64,000 nt of DNA from Tenacibaculum sp. MAR_2010_89 (lineage in GTDB: Bacteria; Bacteroidota; Bacteroidia; Flavobacteriales; Flavobacteriaceae), in contig NZ_FNUB01000004.1 in the NCBI RefSeq assembly GCF_900105985.1, forward strand, positions 347,501 to 411,500, written 5' to 3'. The translations under genes were made by a program, and so were the position numbers. The notes under the pieces were generated by a model. It did no database searches, was not told the DNA's origin, and worked only from the letters and a program-made list of their open reading frames with translations. The stretch's first letter is position 1. The number at the start of each line of letters is the position of its first letter. Below are positions 18,622 through 27,800 of this stretch, one piece after another.

Positions 18622-19239
18622 TTAACTTCTCTTATATTTAATAGAACATCCAATTGCACGTGTATCCGTTTTGGTAGGTTTATTACCTTTTAATAAAGCA
18701 TCAACTGCATTCTCTACAAAACGTTCAGAAACATTACTTTCGCTACGAGAACTATCATCAATAGCTCCAATATACTCAACAATTAGTTTGCTTTTGTTTT
18801 TACTTAAAATATAAACATGAGGTGTTTTAGTTGCTCCATACATTGGATATACTTTTTGGCCTTCATCAAATAAATACGGAAACGTAAACCCTTTTTCTTT
18901 AGCTCTAACTTTCATAGATTCAAAATCATCTCCTGAAGAAACAGCTGGATCATTTGGATTTATTGCGATTACTGAATATCCTTTCTCTTTATATTTTTTA
19001 TCTAAAGCTATAAGACGGTCTTCATTTGCTACAGAATATGGACATTTGTTACACGTAAAAACAACAATAAAACCTTTAGCCTTTTTATAGTTCGCTAAAG
19101 AAACCATGGTGTCATCGATATTTTTCAATTTAAAATCAGAAGCTACATCTCCTACTTTATAACCTCCGTTATCATTAATTGTAAATGCAGAAACTACAGC
19201 AGCAACAGTTAACACTAGTATTGTTTTAAAAGTTTTCAT
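18622..19239 (-). CDS. exported AhpC/TSA-type thioredoxin-fold protein
   Basis: 205 residues with a Sec signal peptide (MKTFKTILVLTVAAVVSAFT). The redoxin fold begins KVGDVASDFKLKNIDD and the redox motif is FTCNKCPYS (CxxC), followed by VIAINPND and YPMYGATKTPHVYIL with the conserved cis-Pro (TKTP). It is probably a periplasmic peroxiredoxin- or TlpA-like thiol oxidoreductase. It lies 7 bases downstream of a second thiol-disulfide gene on the same strand, forming a redox pair. Confidence 0.88.
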   Translation of the reverse strand: MKTFKTILVLTVAAVVSAFTINDNGGYKVGDVASDFKLKNIDDTMVSLANYKKAKGFIVVFTCNKCPYSVANEDRLIALDKKYKEKGYSVIAINPNDPAVSSGDDFESMKVRAKEKGFTFPYLFDEGQKVYPMYGATKTPHVYILSKNKSKLIVEYIGAIDDSSRSESNVSERFVENAVDALLKGNKPTKTDTRAIGCSIKYKRS

Positions 19240-19246
19240 AATTATA

Positions 19247-19759
19247 TTAGTTTAAAAAAGTTTGTAATTCACTTTGTAACTCTTCATAGTCAAATGATTT
19301 TTCATAGAACTTCCTTTTCTTTCCATTATAAATTAAAGTAGCTGGTATAGAACCTGTCCAGTTTTCAGCAATATCTTTAATCCAAAATTGTTCATTCCTA
19401 TCTTCAAAATGAACTACTTTAGATTTTAACTTTTTCTCTTTTATAAATGGAATTAAATTACTTTCTATTTGTTTTGAAAAATCTAAACTTACCAAAACAA
19501 CTTCTACATTTTTATCTTTATAATTAGCACTTAATTTTTCAAAAGCTGGTAATTCTTTTACACAAGGTACACACCAAGTAGCCCAAAAATTTATTACATA
19601 AATTTTTCCATCATTTTTATGTAATAAAGGTGTCAGCTGGTCATAATTTAGTGTTGAAACCTTGATTATAACTTCTTTTTCTTTTTTATCTTCATTACTT
19701 TTTTTGCACGAAACTCCTGCTAATACCATAAGTAACAACAAACAAACTCTATTCATCAA
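19247..19759 (-). CDS. TlpA/ResA-family thiol-disulfide oxidoreductase, lipoprotein
   Basis: 170 residues. Lipoprotein signal ends AGVSC (Cys 18). The thioredoxin active site is FWATWCVPCVKELPAFEK (WCxxC), and a cis-Pro is seen in GSIPATLIYNGKKR. Such proteins reduce periplasmic thiols, for example apocytochrome c; which one is served here cannot be read. It is the upstream gene of a two-gene operon with the AhpC/TSA-type protein. Confidence 0.9.
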   Translation of the reverse strand: MMNRVCLLLLMVLAGVSCKKSNEDKKEKEVIIKVSTLNYDQLTPLLHKNDGKIYVINFWATWCVPCVKELPAFEKLSANYKDKNVEVVLVSLDFSKQIESNLIPFIKEKKLKSKVVHFEDRNEQFWIKDIAENWTGSIPATLIYNGKKRKFYEKSFDYEELQSELQTFLN

Positions 19760-19855
19760 TCAAAATTTATATAAGGCTCTAATTTAATTAATTACTATTA
19801 TAATAGCTATTAATTAACTTAAACTTAACAAGAGAAAAGCTCAGAAAAATCAAGC

Positions 19856-20422
19856 CTAATAATAAATAGCGCCATACTCCTGACTCATTTCATCTTTGTA
19901 TTGTGGTAATTTCGCTAATACAGCCTTTCTAATTGTTAAACTACTCAACAAGTATTCAAACCTATTTTCAAAATTCCCAGACATATATGCCCCTGGAGTA
20001 CTTTGGGTTGAACCTGGTGTATTTGGGTTCCCCCATTCATTAAGATTCCTACTTCTAAAATAAGAAGTTATACAATCTCTTATATCTACTCGATTCCACA
20101 ATTTAACTTTTGCTCCCCCTATAGAACTACTACCTTCTTGCTTTATAATCTTTACCTCTAAACTGCCCTGAGTAATAGACCTATCTAATGTAACTTTAAA
20201 ACCATATTGCCCGTCTTGTGGAACAATTAAATTAGCATTAAAAATATTAGGAGTCGGATCTTTATCTATAAATTTAAGTCCTGGTATAGGGTTTACAGGA
20301 GAAACCAACATTTGTGTATTAAACGGAGCATTAATTAAAAACATATAGCTCCCTGAATTTAAATAATTATCAAAAAAATAAATAGAATTTCCATTCAAAA
20401 GAATGCTTTGCGAATTTGACAT
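19856..20422 (-). CDS. hypothetical protein, 188 residues
   Basis: I do not recognise a family. There is no signal peptide or membrane segment. The N-terminal half alternates hydrophobic and polar residues in a beta-sandwich-like way (IYFFDNYLNSGSYMFLI, GQYGFKVTLDRS, GSLEVKIIKQEG), and the C-terminal half has helical RNLNEW and LSSLTIRKAVLAKLPQYKDEM stretches and ends in tyrosines (GAIYY). ATG start, own upstream gap of 190 bases to the S1/P1 nuclease gene and its terminator. Function unknown. Confidence 0.6.
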   Translation of the reverse strand: MSNSQSILLNGNSIYFFDNYLNSGSYMFLINAPFNTQMLVSPVNPIPGLKFIDKDPTPNIFNANLIVPQDGQYGFKVTLDRSITQGSLEVKIIKQEGSSSIGGAKVKLWNRVDIRDCITSYFRSRNLNEWGNPNTPGSTQSTPGAYMSGNFENRFEYLLSSLTIRKAVLAKLPQYKDEMSQEYGAIYY

Positions 20423-20545
20423 AATATAGTTTGTTTGGTTAATTTGTAGCTGTATTTTCTTTTAAAGATACCATTAAAAACCTCACAAACAAACCTAAAC
20501 AGATAAAAAACAACCAATTAACACTAAAAAAAACTCTTCTATAAC

Positions 20546-20583
20546 AAAAATGACAACCTGAAAATATCAGATTGTCATTTTAT
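20546..20583 (-). terminator. terminator of the S1/P1 nuclease gene
   Basis: AAAATGACAA at 20547-20556 pairs with TTGTCATTTT at 20572-20581, enclosing a smaller CTGA/TCAG stem. On the minus strand it follows the nuclease stop and ends in T-rich sequence. Confidence 0.75.
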
Positions 20584-20616
20584 AAATTTCTTTTTTTGTT
20601 AAAAAACTTACGTTTA

Positions 20617-21399
20617 TTAACAAAAAATATCGTTTAAAAGTTTTGCCAAACGCAAACCTCCTTTTTGTAATTGTTCTCTTACAATAGGAAAATAAACATA
20701 CGAGTATCTATAACGCAAATTCTCTCCTACTTTAGCAGAGGCATACACTTCTTTTGTTAACTTATGAGTATCATACATCCAATCAACTACATTTCCTTTT
20801 TGAATTACCTTAACTTGTTGTTTAGACAATCTTTTTGCATTATCAGCTAATTCAACATAGCTCATATTCCATTTGCTAAGTATACTTTCATCCCAAACCC
20901 TATGTAAGTTTGATCCTCTCCCATGCCATTGAACCTGAATAGTATTTCCTCCCTTATCTTCTTTTTGACCTATATGCATAGGCTGATGTAAATCTCCCAT
21001 CAAGTGCACTAACATTTTTAAATGAAAACGCTTATCTTTTACTGTACTATTTTTATCTTTTAAAACCTTCACACAACGATTAATCCCAGTAATTAAATCT
21101 CCTTTCGGGTTTTTTTCAGAAGTTTCATATTTTCCATCTAAAGGCATATTCACATAATGCCAAGAATAAAATTCTCTATAATTTCTATCAGATTTTATTT
21201 CATCAGCATAAGTTGATACAAAAGCTAAGCTTTCCCCCTCTAATAATTTATCTATCTTTCTTTTTGCTCTATTTGTTAAATGATTTTCAGCAATTTTTCC
21301 AGTAGCTCTATGTCCGGTTGGCCCCCAAATATCATCATTCGAAAACCCCGTAAAAGACATTAAAAAACTGAATACTAGTAATAAGAAACGTTTAGTCAT
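20617..21399 (-). CDS. S1/P1-type nuclease
   Basis: 260 residues with a Sec signal peptide; the mature protein would begin near Asn21 or Trp25. The tri-zinc nuclease signature is complete: WGPTGHRATGKIAENHL, a conserved Asp in STYADEIKSD, WHYVNMPL, HLMGDLHQPMHIG, and GNTIQVQWHGRGSNLHRVWDESIL. These enzymes cut single-stranded DNA and RNA at phosphodiester bonds and also have 3'-nucleotidase activity. Secreted, so probably used in nucleic-acid scavenging; the deoC and deoD genes at 35-36 kb would fit such a diet but are not linked. Confidence 0.93.
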   Translation of the reverse strand: MTKRFLLLVFSFLMSFTGFSNDDIWGPTGHRATGKIAENHLTNRAKRKIDKLLEGESLAFVSTYADEIKSDRNYREFYSWHYVNMPLDGKYETSEKNPKGDLITGINRCVKVLKDKNSTVKDKRFHLKMLVHLMGDLHQPMHIGQKEDKGGNTIQVQWHGRGSNLHRVWDESILSKWNMSYVELADNAKRLSKQQVKVIQKGNVVDWMYDTHKLTKEVYASAKVGENLRYRYSYVYFPIVREQLQKGGLRLAKLLNDIFC

Positions 21400-21445
21400 T
21401 TTAAATACTTTTTTTGCGAAGTTAAAAAATAGTACGCATAGTTTT

Positions 21446-21499
21446 TTGGATTTATAAAAAAATATTTCATATCTTTACGATATCAAAATGATATCAAAT
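21446..21499 (+). promoter_or_regulatory. promoter and triple ATATC operator of the SPFH operon
   Basis: ATATC occurs at 21469-21473, 21480-21484 and 21491-21495, that is, every 11 bases on one helix face. The boxes overlap a flavobacterial-like promoter: TTG at 21446-21448, 21 bases, then TATCTTTA at 21470-21477 (consensus TAnnTTTG). The operon ends with a ribbon-helix-helix protein gene, a class that typically binds short iterated half-sites of its own promoter, so autoregulation is inferred. Confidence 0.6.
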
Positions 21500-21515
21500 T
21501 AAATCAAACAACAAT

Positions 21516-22376
21516 ATGAACTCAGAAAAAATCATTAAACCAGCAAATGGCTATCTATTATTTTTTATTGTACTAACACTTTTTATTGGTGGAATAATTA
21601 TGTCAATCAAAAATGAAAACCCTATTTATTTAATTTCAACACTAGTAGGTTTTATTTTATCATTCGGTTTTATTTTAGTAAACCCTAATTCATCAAAAGT
21701 AATTTTGCTTTTTGGAAAATATGTAGGTACAGTTAAGCAAAATGGATTGTATTGGGCAAACCCGCTTTATAAGAAGAAAGCAATTTCTTTAAGAGCTAGT
21801 AATTTTGATAGTGAGCGATTAAAAGTTAACGACAAATTAGGAAACCCAGTAATGATTAGTACTATTTTAGTTTGGAGGGTTACTGAAACTTATAAAGCTG
21901 CTTTTGATGTAGACAACTATGAGAATTTTGTTCGTGTACAAACAGATGCCGCTGTAAGAAAGCTAGCAAGCATGTATCCTTACGATAACTTTGCAGATGA
22001 AGGTCATGATGAAGATATTACATTACGTTCAAGTGTAAATGAAGTAAGTGATGCTTTAGAAAAAGAAATAGACGAACGTTTATCTATTGCAGGAATTGAA
22101 GTACTTGAAGCTAGAATTGGTTATTTAGCTTATGCACAAGAAATTGCAAGTGCAATGTTAAAACGCCAACAAGCAACTGCAATTGTTGCAGCAAGGCATA
22201 AAATTGTTGAAGGAGCTGTAAGCATGGTAGAAATGGCCTTAGAGGAGTTAAACAAAAAGCAAATTGTTGAATTAGACGAAGAGCGTAAAGCTGCAATGGT
22301 AAGTAACTTAATGGTTATTTTGTGTGGTGATAAAGAAGCCTCTCCTGTTTTGAATACTGGTACACTAAATCATTAA
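21516..22376 (+). CDS. SPFH/band 7 domain membrane protein
   Basis: 286 residues. Two hydrophobic segments at about 12-30 and 36-55 are followed by an SPFH (stomatin/prohibitin/flotillin) domain: NSSKVILLFGKYVGTVKQNGLYWANPL, then ISLRASNFDSERLKVNDKLGNPVMISTILVWRVTETYKAAFDVDNYENFVRVQTDAAVRKLAS, and a coiled-coil tail. SPFH proteins oligomerise into membrane microdomain scaffolds. First gene of a tight operon of eight. Confidence 0.92.
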   Translation: MNSEKIIKPANGYLLFFIVLTLFIGGIIMSIKNENPIYLISTLVGFILSFGFILVNPNSSKVILLFGKYVGTVKQNGLYWANPLYKKKAISLRASNFDSERLKVNDKLGNPVMISTILVWRVTETYKAAFDVDNYENFVRVQTDAAVRKLASMYPYDNFADEGHDEDITLRSSVNEVSDALEKEIDERLSIAGIEVLEARIGYLAYAQEIASAMLKRQQATAIVAARHKIVEGAVSMVEMALEELNKKQIVELDEERKAAMVSNLMVILCGDKEASPVLNTGTLNH

Positions 22377-22379
22377 AAA

Positions 22380-22523
22380 ATGAAGAACAAGAATGCTTTT
22401 ATGGGAATGATTTTCGGTGCTGGAATAGGTATTATTTTTTCTTCTACCGGATTAGGATTACCTATTGGGGCTGGAGTTGGACTCGTTTTTGGCTTACTAT
22501 TTAACCAACAGAAAATTAAATAA
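22380..22523 (+). CDS. 47-residue glycine-rich membrane peptide
   Basis: ATG at 22380 encodes 47 residues: a basic start (MKNKNAFMGM), then one long hydrophobic stretch with GxxxG-type spacing (FGAGIGIIFSSTGLGLPIGAGVGLVFGLLF) and a polar tail NQQKIK. It sits 3 bases after the SPFH stop. A glycine-zipper membrane protein, possibly a partner of the SPFH scaffold. No family name is claimed. Confidence 0.7.
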   Translation: MKNKNAFMGMIFGAGIGIIFSSTGLGLPIGAGVGLVFGLLFNQQKIK

Positions 22524-22556
22524 AAGAATGGAAATTCTAAAAACAAATTTTAACCT

Positions 22557-22751
22557 ATGAATAAAAAACAGATCCTTTATTTAGCAATTGGTATATCATT
22601 AGGTACTAGTTTAGGGGTTATTTATGGTGTAGTTTTTAATAATATACCTATTGGTATCTCATTAGGGTCTGGTATGGGCACAACAATTGGTGTTGCTTTA
22701 TCTTTAGCTAATAAAAAAAAGTGTAAAACAGGGAAAAATGAAAGAATATAA
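22557..22751 (+). CDS. 64-residue glycine-zipper membrane protein
   Basis: 64 residues: two hydrophobic stretches (ILYLAIGISLGTSLGVIYGVVF and IGISLGSGMGTTIGVALSLA) rich in small residues with GxxxG spacing, then a basic tail KKKCKTGKNERI. Layout and composition resemble the preceding 47-residue peptide, so the pair may be an old duplication. Its end overlaps the start of the next gene by 14 bases. Confidence 0.75.
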   Translation: MNKKQILYLAIGISLGTSLGVIYGVVFNNIPIGISLGSGMGTTIGVALSLANKKKCKTGKNERI

Positions 22752-22908
22752 AATTATAAATAGAAAGTTTAGTTGGAGTAATGGACGACAAAAATTTGAA
22801 GAAGAAATTAACAATTATGCAAAACAAGGGTGGAGAGTTATTAACGTGTATCCGTTAAATAACGGTGGTAATATAGAAGCTCTATTAGAAAAAGATAAAA
22901 ACAGATAA
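22738..22908 (+). CDS. small DUF4177-like protein (copy 1)
   Basis: 56 residues. Begins MKEYKIINRKFSW and contains the (L/I)NxYAxQGWRVINV block typical of DUF4177-like proteins, ending EALLEKDKNR. The start overlaps the preceding gene. It is a clear paralogue of the next gene; both open with MKEYK and end with DKNR. Function of the family is unknown. Confidence 0.75.
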   Translation: MKEYKIINRKFSWSNGRQKFEEEINNYAKQGWRVINVYPLNNGGNIEALLEKDKNR

Positions 22909-22910
22909 AA

Positions 22911-23069
22911 ATGAAAGAATATAAAGTAGTTAATTGGAAAATGGGTTTTTCTGGTAATAATCAAAAACTAGAGGACACTTTAAATCAATATGCCAGAGAA
23001 GGATGGGTTTTAAAGCATATTGCTGAAAACTCAGTAAGAATTATTTTAGAACGAGATAAAAACAGGTAA
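22911..23069 (+). CDS. small DUF4177-like protein (copy 2)
   Basis: 52 residues. MKEYKVVNWKMGFSG, then LNQYAREGWVLKHIAEN and IILERDKNR. Tandem paralogue of the gene 2 bases upstream, diverged in the middle. Cytoplasmic by composition. Function unknown. Confidence 0.75.
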   Translation: MKEYKVVNWKMGFSGNNQKLEDTLNQYAREGWVLKHIAENSVRIILERDKNR

Positions 23070-23070
23070 A

Positions 23071-23574
23071 ATGAAAGTCTTTAAAGAAGAGCAACGATTT
23101 ACTCAAACATGGCTACATATTCTTTTAGTTTTAGGATCAATTATCCCTATATACTCTATAGTTACAGGATGGATGAGTGCTATAGATAAAAGCTTAACTG
23201 CAAATAGCTCCTCTTTAATTTCATTAACCGCTATACTATTAGTTCATGTTTTAATTTATAGTTGCGTACTAAAAACTAAAATAGATGAGCATGGCATCCA
23301 TTATCAACTATTTCCTTTTCATTCTAAATTTAAAACAAAAAAATGGAAAGAAATTAAAAACATAAATGTTAGGCAATACAATCCAATAGCTGAATATGGT
23401 GGTTGGGGAATTAGATACACTCTTTCTAAAAAAGGAATAGCAGTTAATATTAAAGGAAATATAGGCATCCAATTAGAATTAGTAAACGGTGAAAAGTTAT
23501 TAATAGGAACTCAAAAAAAAGATGATGTAGAACTTGTTTTACACACCTATGAAAACAAAATAAAAATATTATGA
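23071..23574 (+). CDS. two-helix membrane protein with a PH-like C-terminal domain
   Basis: 167 residues. Two hydrophobic helices at about 14-34 and 48-68 are followed by a cytoplasmic beta-rich domain (KIDEHGIHYQLFPFHSKFKTKKWKEIKNINVRQYNP, GGWGIRYTLSKKGIAVNIKGNIGIQLELVNGEKLLIGTQKKDD) resembling bacterial PH-like domains (the GWGIR...GNxGIQLEL..G pattern). It begins one base after the previous stop and overlaps the following gene by 4 bases (ATGA). Role unknown. Confidence 0.75.
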   Translation: MKVFKEEQRFTQTWLHILLVLGSIIPIYSIVTGWMSAIDKSLTANSSSLISLTAILLVHVLIYSCVLKTKIDEHGIHYQLFPFHSKFKTKKWKEIKNINVRQYNPIAEYGGWGIRYTLSKKGIAVNIKGNIGIQLELVNGEKLLIGTQKKDDVELVLHTYENKIKIL

Positions 23575-24491
23575 TACGCTTTATCTTTTACATTACATTT
23601 TACTTAATTACTATTGTATTTTCTTTTGCTCAAGTAAAATCAGAAAATATCATCATAAAAAATGATTCTATTGAACTACCTGGTACTTTAACCTATACAT
23701 CAAAAAAAACACCTTTAATCATATGGGTTCATGGCTCAGGAAATATAGACAGAAATGGAAATCAAGGAAAGATTATAAAAGCTAATTATATTCAAAAGTT
23801 TAGAAAAGCAATTAACGTAAATGACATTGCCTTCTTTAGTTATGACAAAAGAACCGCTACCCCAAAAAACTACAAGTTTTTAAAGAAAGTAGTTTTTGAA
23901 GATTTAGTAACAGATGCTAAAAAAGTAATTGATCATTTTAAAAATGACCAAAGATTTTCAGAAATTATTCTAATTGGACATAGCCAAGGCTCACTGATTG
24001 GAATGTTGGCCTCAAAAAACATAGACAAATATATTTCAATAGCAGGAAGTGCACATACAATTGATAAAACTATTATTAAACAAGTAAATAAACAAAACAA
24101 ACAATTAGGAAAAATCACAAAAAATCATTTTGAAGAATTATTGAATACAGGAGGCATTAAACAAGTAAATCCTTTATTAATTTCTATTTTTGCAAAACAA
24201 AATTTACCTTTTATTTCAAGTTGGACTACATACAATCCAGTAGAAGAAATTAAAAAATTAACGATTCCCACTTTAATCATTAATGGAAACAAAGATTTAC
24301 AAGTGCAAGTTGAAGAGGCTGAACTTTTGCATAAAGCCAATTCAAAAACAACTATAGATATTATTGATAAAATGAATCATGTTTTAATAGAACTAGAAAA
24401 AGATTCTGATAACTTAAAATCGTATTATACTTCTGAATATATGATTTCCGACGAGTTAATAGTCTCTATTTTAAATTTTATAAAGAAATAG
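23571..24491 (+). CDS. exported alpha/beta hydrolase
   Basis: 306 residues. Signal peptide MIRFIFYITFYLITIVFSFAQ; alpha/beta hydrolase core with IIWVHGSGNIDRNGN (oxyanion region), the nucleophile elbow GHSQGSLIG (Ser near 138), IINGNKDLQV (acid) and MNHVLIE (His). Substrate unknown; the family includes esterases and acyl-peptide hydrolase-like proteins. It overlaps the preceding gene by 4 bases (ATGA), so it belongs to the SPFH operon. Confidence 0.87.
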   Translation: MIRFIFYITFYLITIVFSFAQVKSENIIIKNDSIELPGTLTYTSKKTPLIIWVHGSGNIDRNGNQGKIIKANYIQKFRKAINVNDIAFFSYDKRTATPKNYKFLKKVVFEDLVTDAKKVIDHFKNDQRFSEIILIGHSQGSLIGMLASKNIDKYISIAGSAHTIDKTIIKQVNKQNKQLGKITKNHFEELLNTGGIKQVNPLLISIFAKQNLPFISSWTTYNPVEEIKKLTIPTLIINGNKDLQVQVEEAELLHKANSKTTIDIIDKMNHVLIELEKDSDNLKSYYTSEYMISDELIVSILNFIKK

Positions 24492-24492
24492 T

Positions 24493-24657
24493 ATGGCAAA
24501 AAAGAAAGCATTTGCATTACGCATAAATGAAGATATGCTAAAGGCAGTTGAAAAATGGGCTGCTGATGAATTTCGATCTACCAACGGGCAGATTGAATGG
24601 ATGCTTATGCAAGTTTTAAAAGAAGCGAAACGGGAACCAAAGAAAAAAGAAGAGTAA
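24493..24657 (+). CDS. Arc-like ribbon-helix-helix DNA-binding protein
   Basis: 54 residues, ATG at 24493. KKAFALRINEDMLKAVEKWAADEFRSTNGQIEWMLMQVLKEA fits the RHH fold: a beta strand with alternating side chains (FALRI) that inserts in the DNA major groove, then two helices. The Lys/Glu tail is polar. It is the last gene of the SPFH operon, 1 base after the hydrolase, and its stop lies in the terminator stem. The three ATATC boxes at the operon promoter are the obvious candidate operator. Confidence 0.82.
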   Translation: MAKKKAFALRINEDMLKAVEKWAADEFRSTNGQIEWMLMQVLKEAKREPKKKEE

Positions 24658-24673
24658 ATATACTCTTCTTTGT
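24646..24673 (+). terminator. terminator of the SPFH operon
   Basis: AAGAAGAGTA (24647-24656) pairs with TACTCTTCTT (24661-24670) around AATA and leads into T-rich sequence. It overlaps the RHH gene stop codon. The remaining bases to 24874 show no gene. Confidence 0.75.
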
Positions 24674-24874
24674 ATTGCCATAATTATTGTATAGGAACAC
24701 CTCTTATTATCATACAATTTTATATATGACTTTTAAACGTCCTTTTTAAAAGAAAAACTAACCTAACTAAGCTAATATCCAGCTTTTAATAAACCGTTTC
24801 CAAAAGAGCTTAACATTTTTTTAAGAAGTTTAATTAATATCTTTACCTCTCAACATACTAATTAAACTTATCTA

Positions 24875-27800
24875 ATGAAAAAAATACTTTCAATACTATT
24901 TATATCCATTAGTTCTATGCTATTTGCACAAGAATTTTCTATGGACTTGGTAAAAAACATGAAACCAAGAAATATTGGCCCAGGTGGTATGAGTGGACGT
25001 GTAACAGCTATCGATGTTGTTCAAAAAAACACTGATATCATGTATGTCGGTACTGCTTCTGGTGGTGTTTGGAAATCTACCTCAGGAGGAATTAAATGGA
25101 AGCCTATTTTTGAAAAACAAGTAACTGCTTCAATAGGAGCATTAGCTATTCAACAGTCTAACCCTAGTGTTATTTGGGCTGGAACAGGTGAAGGAAACCC
25201 AAGAAATAGTTTAAATGGTGGATATGGAATTTTCAAATCATTAGATGCTGGTAAAACATGGAAATCCATGGGACTAGAAAAAACACGTCATATACACAGA
25301 ATTATTATTGATCCAACAAACCCTAATATTATTTATGTTGGGGCAATTGGATCACCTTGGGGAGAACATAAAGAACGAGGTGTTTATAAAACAATTGATG
25401 GTGGTAAAACTTGGAAACAAATTTTATTCAATAATAATAAAACTGGAGCAGCAGATTTAGTAATGGACCCTTCAAATCCTAATAAATTAATCGCTTCTAT
25501 GTGGGAACATAAACGTGACCCTTGGTTTTTTAAATCTGGAGGAAAAGGAAGTGGCGTTTATATTACTCATGATGGTGGTGAAAATTGGAAAAAAATTACT
25601 GATAAAGAGGGGTTTCCTAAAGGAGAACTTGGAAGAATTGGAGTTGCAATATCTCGCTCTAACCCTGATGTAATTTACGCACTCGTTGAAGCTAAGAAAA
25701 ATGCACTTTACAAAAGTATAGATGGTGGTTTTAAGTGGAAAAAAATTAACGACAAACGTGGTATTGGAAATCGCCCTTTCTATTATTCAGAAATTTATGT
25801 TGATCCTCAAAATGAAAACAGATTATATACTGTTTTTACATACATCAATGTTTCTGAAGACGGAGGTAAAAACTTCAAACAATTAATGCCTGCCTATGGA
25901 GTATCTAATGGAGTTCACCCTGATCATCATGCTTGGTGGATACATCCAGAAGACGCATCTTTTATGATTGATGGAAATGATGGAGGTTTAAATATTACAC
26001 ATGATAGAGGTAAATCATGGCGTTTTGTTGGTAATTTACCTATTGCACAGTTTTATCATATCAATGTAGATAATGAATATCCATACAATATATATGGTGG
26101 AATGCAAGATAACGGATCTTGGAAAGGACCTGCTTATGTATGGAAATCGCAAGGAATTAGAAACTCTTATTGGCAAGAAATTAGTTTTGGAGATGGATTT
26201 GATGTAGTACCCGATAAAGATGATGCTCGTTATGGATGGTCTATGAGTCAACAAGGATATGTTGTTCGTTATGATTCTAAAACAGGAAATAACTTTCCTG
26301 TTCGCCCTACACATCCTGATTCAAAAATGCATCTTCGATTTAATTGGAATTCTGCCATTAATATTGATCCTTTTAATAATTCTACACTATACTTTGGAAG
26401 TCAATTTGTACACAAATCAACCGATAAAGGACTTACTTGGGAAATTATTTCTCCAGATTTAACTACTAATGACAAAAGCAAATTAAAACAATCTGAAAGT
26501 GGGGGATTAACAATGGATGCAACTGGTGCTGAAAACCATTGTACTATTTTAGTGGTAGAACCATCTCCTTTAGAAAAGGATATGCTATGGGCAGCTACTG
26601 ATGATGGACAAGTACAAATTACTCGTAATGGAGGTCAAAACTGGACTAATGTTTCAACAAATATAAAAGGGTTACCAGCAAATAGCTGGGTAACACAAAT
26701 TAAAGCCTCAAACAAAAATAAAGGAGAAGCTTTATTAGTTGCTAATGATTATCGTAGATTTAATTACAAACCGTATGCATATCGTACTAAAAACTATGGT
26801 AAAACATGGGAACGTATAGTAAATGAAAATGATGTTCAAAGCTATGCTTTATGTATTATTGAAGATATTATAAACCCTAACTTATTGTTCTTAGGTACAG
26901 ATGACGGATTATATATATCAATAAACGCAGGTAAAAAATGGATAAAATGGACTAACGGATTTCCTACTGTACCTGTAAAAGATTTAGTTATTCATCCAAG
27001 AGAACATGATTTAGTTATTGGTACTTTTGGTAGAGCTGCATGGGTGTTAGACGATATTCGTCCGTTAAGAGCTATAGCAGCTAACAAAAATATTTTGGTA
27101 AATAAATTTGAACTATTCTCTCCCCCTACCGGATATCATGCTGCTTATCAACAACCTACTGGCTCTCGTTTTGGAGCTGACGCCATGTTTAATGGAAAAA
27201 ACAGGTCTAGTGGAGCTCTAATAAAATATTATTTAAACAAACCTAAAAAAGATTCTAAAAACAAAAAGGGAAAATCAAATACTAAAACTGTTAAAAAAGA
27301 GAAAAATAAAATAAAATGGGATTCAATAAAGTTTGAATTTTATAATAATAAAAACGAATTAATTAGAACTCTAAAAAGAAAAGCACCTAAAAAAAATGGA
27401 ATTCATACATTACGTTGGGGGATGGATGAAAAAGGTGTACTAAGAGCTTCAAGAAAAATTCGTAAACAAAAATCTGAACCTAGTGGAATTGGAGCTAGAC
27501 CTGGTATTTATAAAATTAAAGCGACCTATGGAAATGTTGTTTCTGAACAAAACATCTCTATTGAATTTGATCCTAGGTTAGAATTAACAGAACAAAATCT
27601 TGATCAATTATATGGAAGCTTAAAAAAGCTATCTAATAAAGAAAAAGTTATAGGAAAAGTAGTAAAACAATTAGTAGAGAGTAAGCAAATTGCCGACAAC
27701 TACAGTAAAAAATTAAAAAAAGAAGATAAAGAAAAATATAAATCTGAGATAAAATCTTCAGAAAAAATTTCTAAAGAAATAACTAAATTGATAGACCTTT

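Noticed and set aside
24658..24874. Possible extra gene between the SPFH operon and the BNR gene
   Set aside because: No frame with a start codon and credible length exists on either strand; only the operon terminator and AT-rich spacer are seen.
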